A DNA stretch of 64,000 bases from Flavobacterium chungbukense (GCF_020805785.1 NZ_JAJGZV010000002.1:372001-436000); one strand, 5' to 3'; numbered from the stretch's first letter, positions 45,474 through 53,781 are shown. A program made the numbers and translations. Notes: generated by a model not told the origin, from the letters alone.

Positions 45474-45487
45474 TGCAATCGATTACA
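45474..45487 (+). promoter_or_regulatory. LacI-type operator-like dyad
   Basis: TGCAATCGATTACA is a near-perfect palindrome around a central CG and fits the LacI-family consensus TGnAAnCGnTTnCA. It abuts the -7 box, where a bound repressor would block start. Confidence 0.5.
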
Positions 45488-45520
45488 TTAAACTATTAAA
45501 CCACAAAAAACCACACTTAA

Positions 45521-46699
45521 ATGAAAACAAAACTTATACTATTGGCATTACTTCTGCCTTGCTCCTTTCTTTTCGCACAAAACTATTTTATGAGTGCCCC
45601 AGAAGGATTTGGAGGTTCTGCAACTGGCGGAGGAAGCGCCACTCCAGTCACCGTCTCTACATTAGCTGATTTAACTGCAAAATTAAAATTGACTACTCCA
45701 CAAGTCATTTTGGTTTCAGGCACTATTAGCTGTACTTACACTAGTTTGCAGGTAAACGATAAAACAATCATTGGACTACCTGGAGCACGCTTAGTCAATT
45801 TAGATCAAACTGCGGCTGGCTCAGGAATTTTAAGTTTAAAACCAGGATCAAACAATGTTATTATTAGAAATTTAATTTTTGAAGGTCCAGGCGCCTACGA
45901 TGTAGACGGACGTGATAACCTTACTTCTGAAGCTACAAATATTTGGGTAGATCATTGTGAATTTCAAGATGGAATGGATGGTAATTTTGACAATAAAGGT
46001 GCTGCAGATAACGTAACTGTTTCTTGGTGCAAATTTACTTATTTGAAAACTCCAAAAGCTGGAGGTTCTGGCGGAGCCGATGATCACCGCTTTTCTGATT
46101 TAGTTGGTTCTTCTAAAACTGATGCTCCATCTGACGGACATTATAGCATCACTTTTAAAAACTGTTACTGGGCAGAAGGATGCAAAGAAAGAATGCCAAG
46201 AGCCAGAAATGCCGAACTTCATATTTTAAACTGTTATTACAACACATCTGTTTCGGGATCACTTGCTATTGGTTTAGGCGGAGGAAGCAACAATACAACT
46301 TGTTACGTTGAAGGAACAGATTTTGCCAAAATCGGAACTGCTTTTAAAAGTTATATAAGCACAGATGGCGGTACAATTGGTGTTGCTTTTACAGATTGTC
46401 TAAATGCGCCTGCAAATTCAGGAACTACGATATCAAAACCTTCTTATGCCTACAGTGTTTTGCCAATTGCAAATGTAGCTGGATATATTTCAAATGCTTC
46501 TTGCGGTGCTGGAGCAACACTTCAAGTTACTACTCAAGGCGCCTTATCTACGAGCTGCAACAATTTGGGCTTAAATGATAATGCAAACAATCTGGATTTA
46601 AAATATTATCCTTCTGTTATAAATCGTCTTTTGAATATTGATTTTTCAAATTCTGACAACGGGATTGCTAAAGTAGATTTATTTTCTTCTAATGGATAA
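45521..46699 (+). CDS. Pectate lyase (PL1 family), cut short inside its T9SS sorting domain
   Basis: 392 residues, signal peptide of about 20 residues (ends LFAQN). The PL1 beta-helix shows GFGGSATGGGSATPVTV, IWVDHCEFQDGMDGN, VSWCKF and ERMPRARNAELHILNCYYN, with the catalytic Arg region intact. The C-terminus enters a type IX sorting domain (LDLKYYPSVINRLLNIDFSN), then TAA at 46697-46699 stops it after SSNG. The same frame then continues to 46837 and completes the domain. The enzyme should be exported to the periplasm, but may not reach the surface through T9SS. Pectate degradation is expected; the stop may be a real mutation or a sequencing error. Confidence 0.88.
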   Translation: MKTKLILLALLLPCSFLFAQNYFMSAPEGFGGSATGGGSATPVTVSTLADLTAKLKLTTPQVILVSGTISCTYTSLQVNDKTIIGLPGARLVNLDQTAAGSGILSLKPGSNNVIIRNLIFEGPGAYDVDGRDNLTSEATNIWVDHCEFQDGMDGNFDNKGAADNVTVSWCKFTYLKTPKAGGSGGADDHRFSDLVGSSKTDAPSDGHYSITFKNCYWAEGCKERMPRARNAELHILNCYYNTSVSGSLAIGLGGGSNNTTCYVEGTDFAKIGTAFKSYISTDGGTIGVAFTDCLNAPANSGTTISKPSYAYSVLPIANVAGYISNASCGAGATLQVTTQGALSTSCNNLGLNDNANNLDLKYYPSVINRLLNIDFSNSDNGIAKVDLFSSNG

Positions 46700-46837
46700 A
46701 AAGTATATTCGCATTCAAAAAATATTACTCCAGATGAAAAATTAGAATTAAGCGTCGGAAATCTTGCAAAAGGTATTTATGTATGCAAAGTTCAAATAGA
46801 CAACCGAAGCAAAACTTTTAAACTTGTAAAAAACTAA
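46700..46837 (+). pseudogene. Severed C-terminal part of the T9SS sorting domain
   Basis: In the same frame as the pectate lyase, 45 codons read VYSHSKNITPDEKLELSVGN, then GIYVCKVQIDNRSKTFKLVKN and a TAA at 46835-46837. This is a normal T9SS type A ending. A one-base change (for example CAA to TAA at 46697) would explain the split. Confidence 0.75.
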
Positions 46838-46850
46838 AGAGTTCTCATAA

Positions 46851-46885
46851 AAAAAGGTCATTGAAACAAATCAATGACCTTTTTT
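46851..46885. terminator. Bidirectional terminator between pectate lyase and argH
   Basis: AAAAAGGTCATTGA (46851-46864) pairs with TCAATGACCTTTTT (46871-46884), with T runs on both sides. It also closes the arginine operon, which ends at 46921. Confidence 0.88.
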
Positions 46886-46920
46886 ACTTTTTACAGCTCA
46901 CTTTTTACATGTAACAAAAA

Positions 46921-48201
46921 CTAAAAAGCAGCTTTCATTTTATCTTTAATTGCATCTAAACATAAATTGTTGATACTGCCTTCGTGCGTATGTTTAGTTT
47001 GTTTTGGAGATTTATACGTTCCTGCTTCCAATTGTTCTGCAACGGCTTTGTAAGCATCTCTAAACGGCATTCCTTCTATCACCATTTCATTTAAAGTATC
47101 TACCGTGAACAAGTAATCGTATTTTTTATCTTCTAAAATATGATCTTTTACTGTAATATCTTTTATTGAAAATATGGCGATATCCAAACAAGATTTTAAA
47201 GTTTGAATTGCTGGAAATAAACCTTCTTTTAGAAGCTGTAAATCTCTGTGGTAACCGCTTGGAAGGTTATTTGTAATTAAAGTGATTTCGTATGGAAGCG
47301 CCTGAACCTTATTGCATTTTCCTCTGATTAATTCGAAAACATCCGGATTCTTTTTATGAGGCATAATACTAGAACCTGTTGTAAGATGCGCCGGAAGACC
47401 AATAAAATCAAAGTTCTGACTCATATACAAACAAACGTCCATCGCAAATTTTGACAACGTTCCTGCAACACTTGTCATAGCAAAAGCAACAGTTTTCTCT
47501 GCTTTTCCACGACTCATTTGTGCCGCAACGGCATTGTATTTTAAAGTTTCAAAACCTAATTCTTTTGTCGTAAATGTCCTGTTGATTGGGAATGAACTAC
47601 CGTAACCAGCAGCAGATCCTAACGGATTCTGATCTACAATTTTTGAAGCGGCGTTCAACATCGTTACATCATCAATTAAACTTTCTGCATAAGCTGAAAA
47701 CCACATTCCGAAAGACGATGGCATGGCGATTTGTAAATGCGTATAACCTGGCAATAACACGTTTTGATGTTTTTCTGCCGATTCCATCAACAGATCAAAA
47801 AGTGTTTTTACTTGTTCTTTAATCGCTTTTAATTCGTCTTTTAAATACAAATGAACATCTACTAAAACCTGATCGTTACGAGAACGCGCGGTGTGGATTT
47901 TCTTTCCTGCATCGCCTAGTTTTACCGTTAACAGATATTCTATTTTAGAATGCACGTCTTCGAAACTGTCTTCGATTTCAAAATTTCCAACTACGATATC
48001 GGCAATAATTTCGTTTAAAGCATCAACTAAAGAAGTGGTTTCTTCAGCTGTTAATAAACCAATCTGTCCCAACATTTTGGCATGAGCGATTGAACCTAAA
48101 GCATCGTATTTTGCTAAAACCAAATCCAGTTCGCGGTCGTTTCCTACTGTGAATTGTTCGATTTGTTTATCTGTTGGTATTCCTTTTTCCCAAAGTTTCA
48201 T
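46921..48201 (-). CDS. argH: Argininosuccinate lyase
   Basis: 426 residues, slightly shorter than the usual 450-470. It splits argininosuccinate to arginine and fumarate, the last step of the pathway. Visible are SIAHAKMLGQIGLLT, EDVHSKIEYLLTVKLGDAGKKIHTARSRNDQV, the signature GSSIMPHKKNPDVFELIRG with the catalytic Ser loop, and LPSGYHRDLQLLKE. The first helix (MKLWEKGIPTDKQIEQFTVG) is normal for the Bacteroidota form. It is the last gene of the arginine/proline cluster. Confidence 0.94.
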   Translation of the reverse strand: MKLWEKGIPTDKQIEQFTVGNDRELDLVLAKYDALGSIAHAKMLGQIGLLTAEETTSLVDALNEIIADIVVGNFEIEDSFEDVHSKIEYLLTVKLGDAGKKIHTARSRNDQVLVDVHLYLKDELKAIKEQVKTLFDLLMESAEKHQNVLLPGYTHLQIAMPSSFGMWFSAYAESLIDDVTMLNAASKIVDQNPLGSAAGYGSSFPINRTFTTKELGFETLKYNAVAAQMSRGKAEKTVAFAMTSVAGTLSKFAMDVCLYMSQNFDFIGLPAHLTTGSSIMPHKKNPDVFELIRGKCNKVQALPYEITLITNNLPSGYHRDLQLLKEGLFPAIQTLKSCLDIAIFSIKDITVKDHILEDKKYDYLFTVDTLNEMVIEGMPFRDAYKAVAEQLEAGTYKSPKQTKHTHEGSINNLCLDAIKDKMKAAF

Positions 48202-48292
48202 AAGATGTATGTTTTTTGTTTCACAGAGATACTCAAAGTAAGCTCAGAGATTCACAAAGTTTCTTTTTTTACGTAATGTTTCTCAATTCCTG

Positions 48293-48436
48293 AGAGTTAT
48301 AGCCCCGATAGTCCCGAAGTTTCGGGAGAAATCCTTTTTCTGGCTTCTTTAGCCAGGAAAAGATTACTTCACTTAATTTTTATTTCAATCGGAGTTCAGT
48401 GAACTTCGTTTGGAACGGATAGCGGGATTAGCTCCT
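48293..48436. repeat. Compound hairpin element in the argH-argE gap
   Basis: It holds the mini-hairpins CCCGAA-GT-TTCGGG (48313-48326) and CTGGCT-TCTTT-AGCCAG (48340-48356). It starts GAGTTATAGCCCCGAT and ends ATAGCGGGATTAGCTC, ends that are partly inverted copies. I recall closely similar elements scattered in other Flavobacterium genomes; a search would confirm. It is the largest noncoding insert of the cluster. Confidence 0.7.
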
Positions 48437-48465
48437 AAATCCTTCGACTACGCCCAGGATAACAA

Positions 48466-49536
48466 TTATAATTTAAAGAAATCGGTTAGTATTTTAATAT
48501 ACAAGTCGACTCCTTCTTCAATTTCATTTACAAAAATAAATTCGTCTGCTGAATGCGAACGTAACGTTTCTCCAGGTCCTAGTTTTAAAGACTGACAGCT
48601 TAAAACGGATTGATCTGAAAGTGTTGGCGAACCATACGTTGTTCTTCCTAAAGCAATTCCTGCTTGAACTAAACCGTGCGCAACTGGAATTGATGATGCG
48701 TTTAAATGCATAGATCTTGGTGTTACTTCGGCATTTACGTTTGCTTTCACCACTTCCAAAATTTCAGCATTTGTATAACGATCTGTTACACGAATGTCTA
48801 CAACCAAATCACATTCTGAAGGCACTACATTATGCTGTTTTCCAGCATTAATCTGCGTTACGGTCATTTTTACGGGACCTAAAACATCTGAGATTTTGTC
48901 GAATTTATAGTTTTTAAACCATTCCATTACTGGAATTGATTTGTATAATGCATTATCGTCGTTTTGATGTGCTGCGTGACTTGCGGTTCCTTTTACTTTT
49001 ACGTCAAGAACCAATAAACCTTTTTCAGCAACTGCTAATTGCATTAATGTTGGTTCGCCTACAATCGCACAATCTAATTCTGGCAAATGCTTTAAAACGC
49101 TGTTTAATCCATTTTTTCCGCTGCTTTCTTCTTCGGCAGAAGCCACAATAACAATATTATGTGATAAGTTTTGATTTTCGTAAAAATGTACAAATGTTGC
49201 CAATAATGAAACCAAGCATCCTCCTGCATCATTACTTCCTAAACCAAATAATTTACCGTCTTTTTCAATAGCTTTAAACGGATCGTTGGTGTACGCTTGA
49301 TTTGGTCGTACAGTATCGTGATGTGAGTTTAGTAAAAGTGTTGGTTTATTTTCGTCGAAATATTTGTTGAAAGCCCACACATTATTGTTTTCTCTTTTAA
49401 AAGGAATCTCGTTTTGATTGAACCAATTTTCGATTAAAAGAGCCGTTTTATCTTCTTCACTTGAAAATGAAGGTGTTTCGATTAAGCTTTTTAATAAACT
49501 AATTGCTTCCTGAGTAAGCGTATTTATATTTTTCAT
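48466..49536 (-). CDS. argE: M20-family deacylase, acetyl-/succinylornithine deacetylase type
   Basis: 356 residues, two-metal M20 fold. Metal ligands appear in LLNSHHDTVRP, GLGSNDAGGCL and VASAEEESSGKNG, and in GEPTLMQLAVAEKG. A dimerisation domain (KGLLVLDVKVKGTASHAAHQ) is inserted before the last ligand region (YGSPTLSDQSVLSC). In the cluster it should remove the N-acyl group, giving ornithine or citrulline from the acylated intermediate. Because the transcarbamylase likely uses acylornithine, the natural substrate is probably N-acyl-citrulline. Specificity (acetyl or succinyl) cannot be read. Confidence 0.85.
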   Translation of the reverse strand: MKNINTLTQEAISLLKSLIETPSFSSEEDKTALLIENWFNQNEIPFKRENNNVWAFNKYFDENKPTLLLNSHHDTVRPNQAYTNDPFKAIEKDGKLFGLGSNDAGGCLVSLLATFVHFYENQNLSHNIVIVASAEEESSGKNGLNSVLKHLPELDCAIVGEPTLMQLAVAEKGLLVLDVKVKGTASHAAHQNDDNALYKSIPVMEWFKNYKFDKISDVLGPVKMTVTQINAGKQHNVVPSECDLVVDIRVTDRYTNAEILEVVKANVNAEVTPRSMHLNASSIPVAHGLVQAGIALGRTTYGSPTLSDQSVLSCQSLKLGPGETLRSHSADEFIFVNEIEEGVDLYIKILTDFFKL

Positions 49537-49558
49537 TTTTTATTAGGTTCTGAGGCTA

Positions 49559-49576
49559 TCCCGATAGCTATCGGGA
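49559..49576. repeat. 18-bp perfect palindrome TCCCGATAGCTATCGGGA
   Basis: It sits in the argE-argB gap, flanked by TTCTGAGGC and CTGAGATTCTAAG words. A similar CCCGATAG/CTATCGGG stem forms the terminator at 58447. Confidence 0.85.
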
Positions 49577-49674
49577 CTGAGATTCTAAGTTTTTTAAACA
49601 ATCTTAGCCAGAAAATTTATCTGCGCAAATTTCTAAAATTAAATTCTAAAAGTACTGCGCGGTGCTGTTTTTTT

Positions 49675-49809
49675 GCCACTAATTGCACGAATTTTCACAA
49701 ATTACTTTTTTGTGATAGATTTAAAATCAAAATAAGCTTTCTAATATAATTCTAAAATTATTTTCTCAATTAATAGCAAAAATTAGTGTCAATTTGTGTA
49801 ATTCGTGGC
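49675..49809. repeat. Third copy, CCACGAATTACACGAATT family
   Basis: The left end starts GCCACTAATTGCACGAATT. The right end closes GTGTAATTCGTGGC. The arms are less exact than in the other two copies and the centre is AT-rich. It lies in the argE-argB gap. Confidence 0.75.
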
Positions 49810-49817
49810 GACATCTT

Positions 49818-50591
49818 TTATAATGTAATAGTTGTATGCGGAATATCAGGATTTTGAAGCATTCTGTGATGTCCAATTTTGATTTTCTGCACACCTCTTG
49901 ATAAACTATTGAAACAGTTATCCAATTTCGGAATCATTCCGGAATGGATTACTTTTTCTTCTTTTAGCTTTTTGTATAATGCTTCATTGATTTCTGTTAT
50001 AACAGATGAATCGTCTTCTGAATCCTGCAAAACACCTTGTTTTTCAAAACAATACGTTAGCGTAACATCAAAAACTTCAGATAATGCAATTGATAATTCG
50101 CTTGCGATTGTATCAGCATTTGTGTTTAATAACTGTCCGTTTTTGTCGTGTGTAATCGCGCAGAAAACAGGAACAACTCCAGCTTCTAATAAAGTGGCTA
50201 ATAATTTAGTGTTGACTTGCTTTACATCACCTACAAATCCGTAATCGATCGTTGGGTGATTTCTTTTTGTGGATTGAATTAAATTTCCATCCGCACCAGA
50301 AAAGCCAATTGCGTTATTGTCTTTCGCCTGCAATTGCGCCACAATATGTTTATTGATTTGTCCAGCGTAAATCATGACCACAACATCAAGCATTGGAGCA
50401 TCTGTAATTCGACGTCCGTCAATCATTTGCGGAACCAAACCAATACTCTGAGCCATTTTTGTAGCCGATTTTCCACCGCCATGAACTAAAACTTTGTAGC
50501 CTTCAATTTTAGAAAAATCAGTTAAGAATTGTTCTAATTCTGCTGGATTGTCGATGATGTTTCCACCTATTTTTATTACTGATACGTTCAT
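49818..50591 (-). CDS. argB: Acetylglutamate kinase (or N-succinylglutamate kinase)
   Basis: 257 residues, amino-acid kinase fold. Conserved features are the N-terminal KIGGNIID, GGGKSAT with MIDGRRITDAPML, GADGNLIQSTKR and NTNADTIASELSIALS with the nucleotide-binding Asp. The C-terminal KLKEEKVIHSGMIPKLDNCFNSLSRGVQKIKIGH fits ArgB. It phosphorylates N-acylglutamate. The operon transcarbamylase suggests the acyl group could be succinyl. Feedback by arginine cannot be read; the N-terminal arginine-sensing helix of some ArgB is absent. Confidence 0.93.
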   Translation of the reverse strand: MNVSVIKIGGNIIDNPAELEQFLTDFSKIEGYKVLVHGGGKSATKMAQSIGLVPQMIDGRRITDAPMLDVVVMIYAGQINKHIVAQLQAKDNNAIGFSGADGNLIQSTKRNHPTIDYGFVGDVKQVNTKLLATLLEAGVVPVFCAITHDKNGQLLNTNADTIASELSIALSEVFDVTLTYCFEKQGVLQDSEDDSSVITEINEALYKKLKEEKVIHSGMIPKLDNCFNSLSRGVQKIKIGHHRMLQNPDIPHTTITL

Positions 50592-50596
50592 TACTT

Positions 50597-50690
50597 ATAA
50601 GGTTCAAAGAGACAGAGTAACAAAGTTGCAAAGTCTTTTAGAAGGTTTAAGCCTCTGTCACTTTGTAACTTTGATTCTTTGTCACATTAA
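50597..50690. repeat. Imperfect palindrome of CAAAGAGACAGAG/CTCTGTCACTTTG words
   Basis: The left side has GGTTCAAAGAGACAGAGTAA; the right has CCTCTGTCACTTTGTAAC and ATTCTTTGTC. It occupies the argB-argF' gap. Confidence 0.75.
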
Positions 50691-50691
50691 T

Positions 50692-51639
50692 TTACAATTT
50701 CTTAAGAATCTTTTGTAAAACTAATTGTGCTGAATAAGTTCTATTATTCGCTTGTTCGATTACTATTGAATTTTCTCCATCTAAAACTTCATCGCTTACG
50801 ATTACGTTACGACGAACAGGAAGACAGTGCATGAATTTTCCGTTGTTGGTTAAAGCCATTTTTTCAGCTGTAACCGTCCAATTTGGATCGCTGTTGGTTA
50901 CTTTTCCGTAATCGTTGAAATTACTCCAGTTTTTAACGTAAACGAAATCGGCATTTTCAAAAGCCTTGTCCTGATTATATTCGATTTTACAGTCTTTTGT
51001 GATTTCTGGACTTAATTCATAACCTTCTGGATGCGTGATTACAAAATCCATATCTTTTTGCATCTGCATCATTTCTACAAATGAATTCGCAACCGCCTGA
51101 GGCAACGCTTTTGGATGTGGCGCCCAAGAAAGCACTACTTTTGGTTTGTGTTTCGTTTTATGCTCTTCCATTGTAATCGCATCTGCTAAAGATTGCAATG
51201 GGTGACGAACAGCGCTTTCCATGTTTACAATTGGCACTGTAGCGTATTTCAAAAATCCTGAAATTACAGTTTCTTGATAATCTTTTTCTTTGTCAACCAA
51301 ACCTGCAAAAGCACGGATTGCGATAATATCACAATATTGAGAAACTACTTCTGCCGCTTCTTTAATATGTTCTGAAGCACCAGAATTCATTACTGCTCCA
51401 TCTTCGAATTCTAATGTCCAGCCTTCGTTGGTAAAATTCATTACCATAACATTCATTCCTAAATTTAAAGCCGCTTTTTGAGTACTCAAACGCGTTCTTA
51501 AACTTGGGTTGAAAAATAACATCCCAAGAGTTTTATTCTTTCCTAAACTTTGATTTTTAAGCGGGTTCTTTTTGATTTTAATCGCTTGTTTTACCCATTT
51601 AGATAATGAGTTGATGTCTTTTATTGAAATATAGTTCAT
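50692..51639 (-). CDS. argF': N-acylornithine carbamoyltransferase (succinylornithine type predicted)
   Basis: 315 residues, close in length and pattern to the Bacteroides fragilis N-succinylornithine transcarbamylase as I recall it. The carbamoyl-phosphate loop is FFNPSLRTRLSTQKAALNLGM, with RHPLQSLADAITMEEH and HCLPVRRNVIVSDEV. Ser89 sits where the B. fragilis enzyme has Pro90 and X. campestris N-acetylornithine transcarbamylase has Glu92. Published work shows that Glu92 selects acetylornithine and that Ser, Pro, Ala or Val at that site switch it to succinylornithine. The enzyme makes N-acyl-citrulline. Confidence 0.9.
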   Translation of the reverse strand: MNYISIKDINSLSKWVKQAIKIKKNPLKNQSLGKNKTLGMLFFNPSLRTRLSTQKAALNLGMNVMVMNFTNEGWTLEFEDGAVMNSGASEHIKEAAEVVSQYCDIIAIRAFAGLVDKEKDYQETVISGFLKYATVPIVNMESAVRHPLQSLADAITMEEHKTKHKPKVVLSWAPHPKALPQAVANSFVEMMQMQKDMDFVITHPEGYELSPEITKDCKIEYNQDKAFENADFVYVKNWSNFNDYGKVTNSDPNWTVTAEKMALTNNGKFMHCLPVRRNVIVSDEVLDGENSIVIEQANNRTYSAQLVLQKILKKL

Positions 51640-51654
51640 TTGTTTTTTTAATTA

Positions 51655-51725
51655 TTTTAGATAATGTGATAATTAGAAAATTTGATAATTGCTTATTATC
51701 TAATTCAATAATTTTCTAATTGACT
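51655..51725. repeat. Imperfect palindrome of GATAATTAGAAAATTT/AAATTTTCTAATTG words
   Basis: AATTAGAAAATTTGATAATT on the left is matched by AATAATTTTCTAATTG on the right. It occupies the argF'-proB gap. Confidence 0.7.
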
Positions 51726-51727
51726 CA

Positions 51728-52489
51728 TTAGATTATTTTAGTAAACGGAATTTCGTTTTTTAATGCCTTTAAAATAAAATTATCATTCAATCCATTGACA
51801 ATCCAGGTTTCAATATTGGCTGCTTTTGCGATTCCGGCTGCTTCTATTTTAGATTGCATTCCTCCTGTTCCGTGTGATGATTTTGATTCGCCGATTTCTT
51901 TTTCAAGCGACTTCAAATCATTTACCAATTTAATTGTTTCCGGATTTTCATCGTGAATTGAATTCTTGGTATAAATTCCATTTGTATTAGTGGCAATTAT
52001 CAAAATATCAACATTTAAAAGAACAGCTGTCAAAGCTGCTAATTTGTCGTTATCTCCAAATCGAATCTCATCTGTGGCAACGGTATCATTTTCATTGATA
52101 ATCGGAATGTAATTGTTTTTCACCAATACATTAATGGTATTTACAATGTTTTTTTTGGTCTGGTCTTTTTCGAAATCAGAATAAGAAAGTAAACACTGCG
52201 AGGTATTTAATCCTAAATCTTTGAAATTTTCATTGTAAATCCGCATTAAATGAGGCTGTCCAATTGAGGCCAAAGCTTGCTTTACAAAAACATCTTTATC
52301 CTGATTATCCAGCTTTACAAATTGCTTTGCCGCCGCAATTGCTCCAGAACTTACGATGATAAATTCATATTCGTCGTTTAAAGCCGCAATCTGTATTCCG
52401 AGGTCTTCAATCTTTCCCCGCGAAATATGATTGGTTTCTTTGGTTAAAGTATTACTTCCTATTTTTAATAAAATCCGTTTTTTTGTCAT
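51728..52489 (-). CDS. proB: Glutamate 5-kinase (short form)
   Basis: 253 residues. It has the amino-acid kinase domain with KIGSNTLT, IVSSGAIAAAKQF, PIINENDTVATDEIRFGDNDKLAALTAVLLN and HGTGGMQSKIEAAGIA. The C-terminal PUA domain of the long bacterial form is absent. It phosphorylates glutamate for proline synthesis. It sits between proA and argF', inside the arginine cluster. Proline and arginine share glutamate, and the proB/argB and proA/argC pairs use parallel chemistry. Confidence 0.93.
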   Translation of the reverse strand: MTKKRILLKIGSNTLTKETNHISRGKIEDLGIQIAALNDEYEFIIVSSGAIAAAKQFVKLDNQDKDVFVKQALASIGQPHLMRIYNENFKDLGLNTSQCLLSYSDFEKDQTKKNIVNTINVLVKNNYIPIINENDTVATDEIRFGDNDKLAALTAVLLNVDILIIATNTNGIYTKNSIHDENPETIKLVNDLKSLEKEIGESKSSHGTGGMQSKIEAAGIAKAANIETWIVNGLNDNFILKALKNEIPFTKII

Positions 52490-52499
52490 TTTATTTAAA

Positions 52500-52585
52500 G
52501 ATACTAAGGTTCTAAGATGCTGAAATTCTAAGTTTTTTTTTAGAATTATCTAATTATCTAATTGCCTCAATTTTCATATTATCTC
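52500..52585. repeat. Word-like spacer between proB and proA
   Basis: It contains GGTTCTAAGATGCTGAAATT and several copies of AATTATCTAATT and ATCTCAATTACCTAA. It lacks a clear gene or hairpin. Confidence 0.5.
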
Positions 52586-52587
52586 AA

Positions 52588-53781
52588 TTACCTAATTTGT
52601 CCTTCTCCATACACGTACCATTTGTTTGTTACGAGATGTTGAAGACCAATTGGACCTCTTTGGTGAAGTTTATCGGTACTTATTGCTAATTCGCCACCAA
52701 GTCCGAATTGTCCTCCGTCTGTAAAACGGGTTGAAGCATTTTGGTATACTGCTGCAGCATCTATTGCTTCCATAAATTGTTGTGCCGTTTCGTCGTCTCT
52801 TGTTATAATTGCTGCAGAATGTCCTCCACAGTATTTATTAATCATATCGATTGCATGATCCTGAGAATCGATGGTTCCAATTACAATTTTATAATCTAAA
52901 AACTCTTCGTACCAAATATCTTCGTTTTGAAGTGTTTTCGTGTTTTCGAAATTCTCTAATGATTTATCTACAATAACTTCTACTTTTGCTTCTATTAAAG
53001 CCTCAATCAGCATTGCTGTGAAGCCTTCAAAATTAGGAAGTTTCGAATCAATCAAAACTTTATCCAAAGCATTACAAGCTGAAATTTTAGCTGTTTTGGC
53101 ATTCAAAATCACTTTTAAAGCCAAATCAGTATCTGCTTTTTCATGAACGTAAACAAAATTATTTCCTCGGCCGCTTACGATTACGGGACAAGTTGCATGC
53201 GCTTTTACAAACTCAATTAGTTTTTCTCCTCCTCTTGGAACAATTAAATCCACTTTTTGAGTTGGTTTTTCTAAAAACGCCTGAGTTTCTGTTCTGTTGT
53301 AATTCAGATATTCTACCCAGTCTTTCGAAACTCCGTTTTCTTCTAAAGCTTTGTGCCAAAGACTTACGATTTTCAAATTTGATTTTAAAGACTCTTTTCC
53401 TCCTTTTAATAAAATCTTATTTCCGGATTTAAAAGCAATTCCACCTGCTTCTATTGTAACATCTGGACGAGATTCGTAAATAATTAAAATCGTTCCGAAA
53501 GCAGCGGTTTTATTAATGACTTTTATTCCATTATCATGAGTAAAATGAAAACGCTCAACACCAACGGGATCTTCTTGAGAAGCTAATTGGTTTAATGATA
53601 AAATCATTTCGTCAACTTTTTTATCATCTACTTTTAGGCGTTCTTCCATCGCTAAATCTGAACCGTCATAATCTGCAAGATCTTCCTGATTGGTCAAGAT
53701 TATCTCATTCCGCTCCTGCTCGACCAGCTTTGCCATAGAGCGCAAAACTGCATTGCGTGTTTCAATTGATAATGGTTTCAT
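52588..53781 (-). CDS. proA: Gamma-glutamyl phosphate reductase
   Basis: 397 residues, ALDH fold. Landmarks: the cofactor region (IIYESRPDVTIEAGGIAFKSGN), the catalytic Cys in NAKTAKISACNALDKVLI, the late FGLGGELAISTDKLHQRGPIGLQHL and YVYGEGQIR. It reduces glutamyl phosphate from ProB to glutamate semialdehyde. The product cyclises to pyrroline carboxylate, from which proC makes proline elsewhere. It is in the middle of the arginine cluster. Confidence 0.95.
   Translation of the reverse strand: MKPLSIETRNAVLRSMAKLVEQERNEIILTNQEDLADYDGSDLAMEERLKVDDKKVDEMILSLNQLASQEDPVGVERFHFTHDNGIKVINKTAAFGTILIIYESRPDVTIEAGGIAFKSGNKILLKGGKESLKSNLKIVSLWHKALEENGVSKDWVEYLNYNRTETQAFLEKPTQKVDLIVPRGGEKLIEFVKAHATCPVIVSGRGNNFVYVHEKADTDLALKVILNAKTAKISACNALDKVLIDSKLPNFEGFTAMLIEALIEAKVEVIVDKSLENFENTKTLQNEDIWYEEFLDYKIVIGTIDSQDHAIDMINKYCGGHSAAIITRDDETAQQFMEAIDAAAVYQNASTRFTDGGQFGLGGELAISTDKLHQRGPIGLQHLVTNKWYVYGEGQIR

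Noticed and set aside
45445..45669. Frame overlapping the pectate lyase start
   Set aside because: Overlaps the promoter and signal peptide in another frame, without homology marks.
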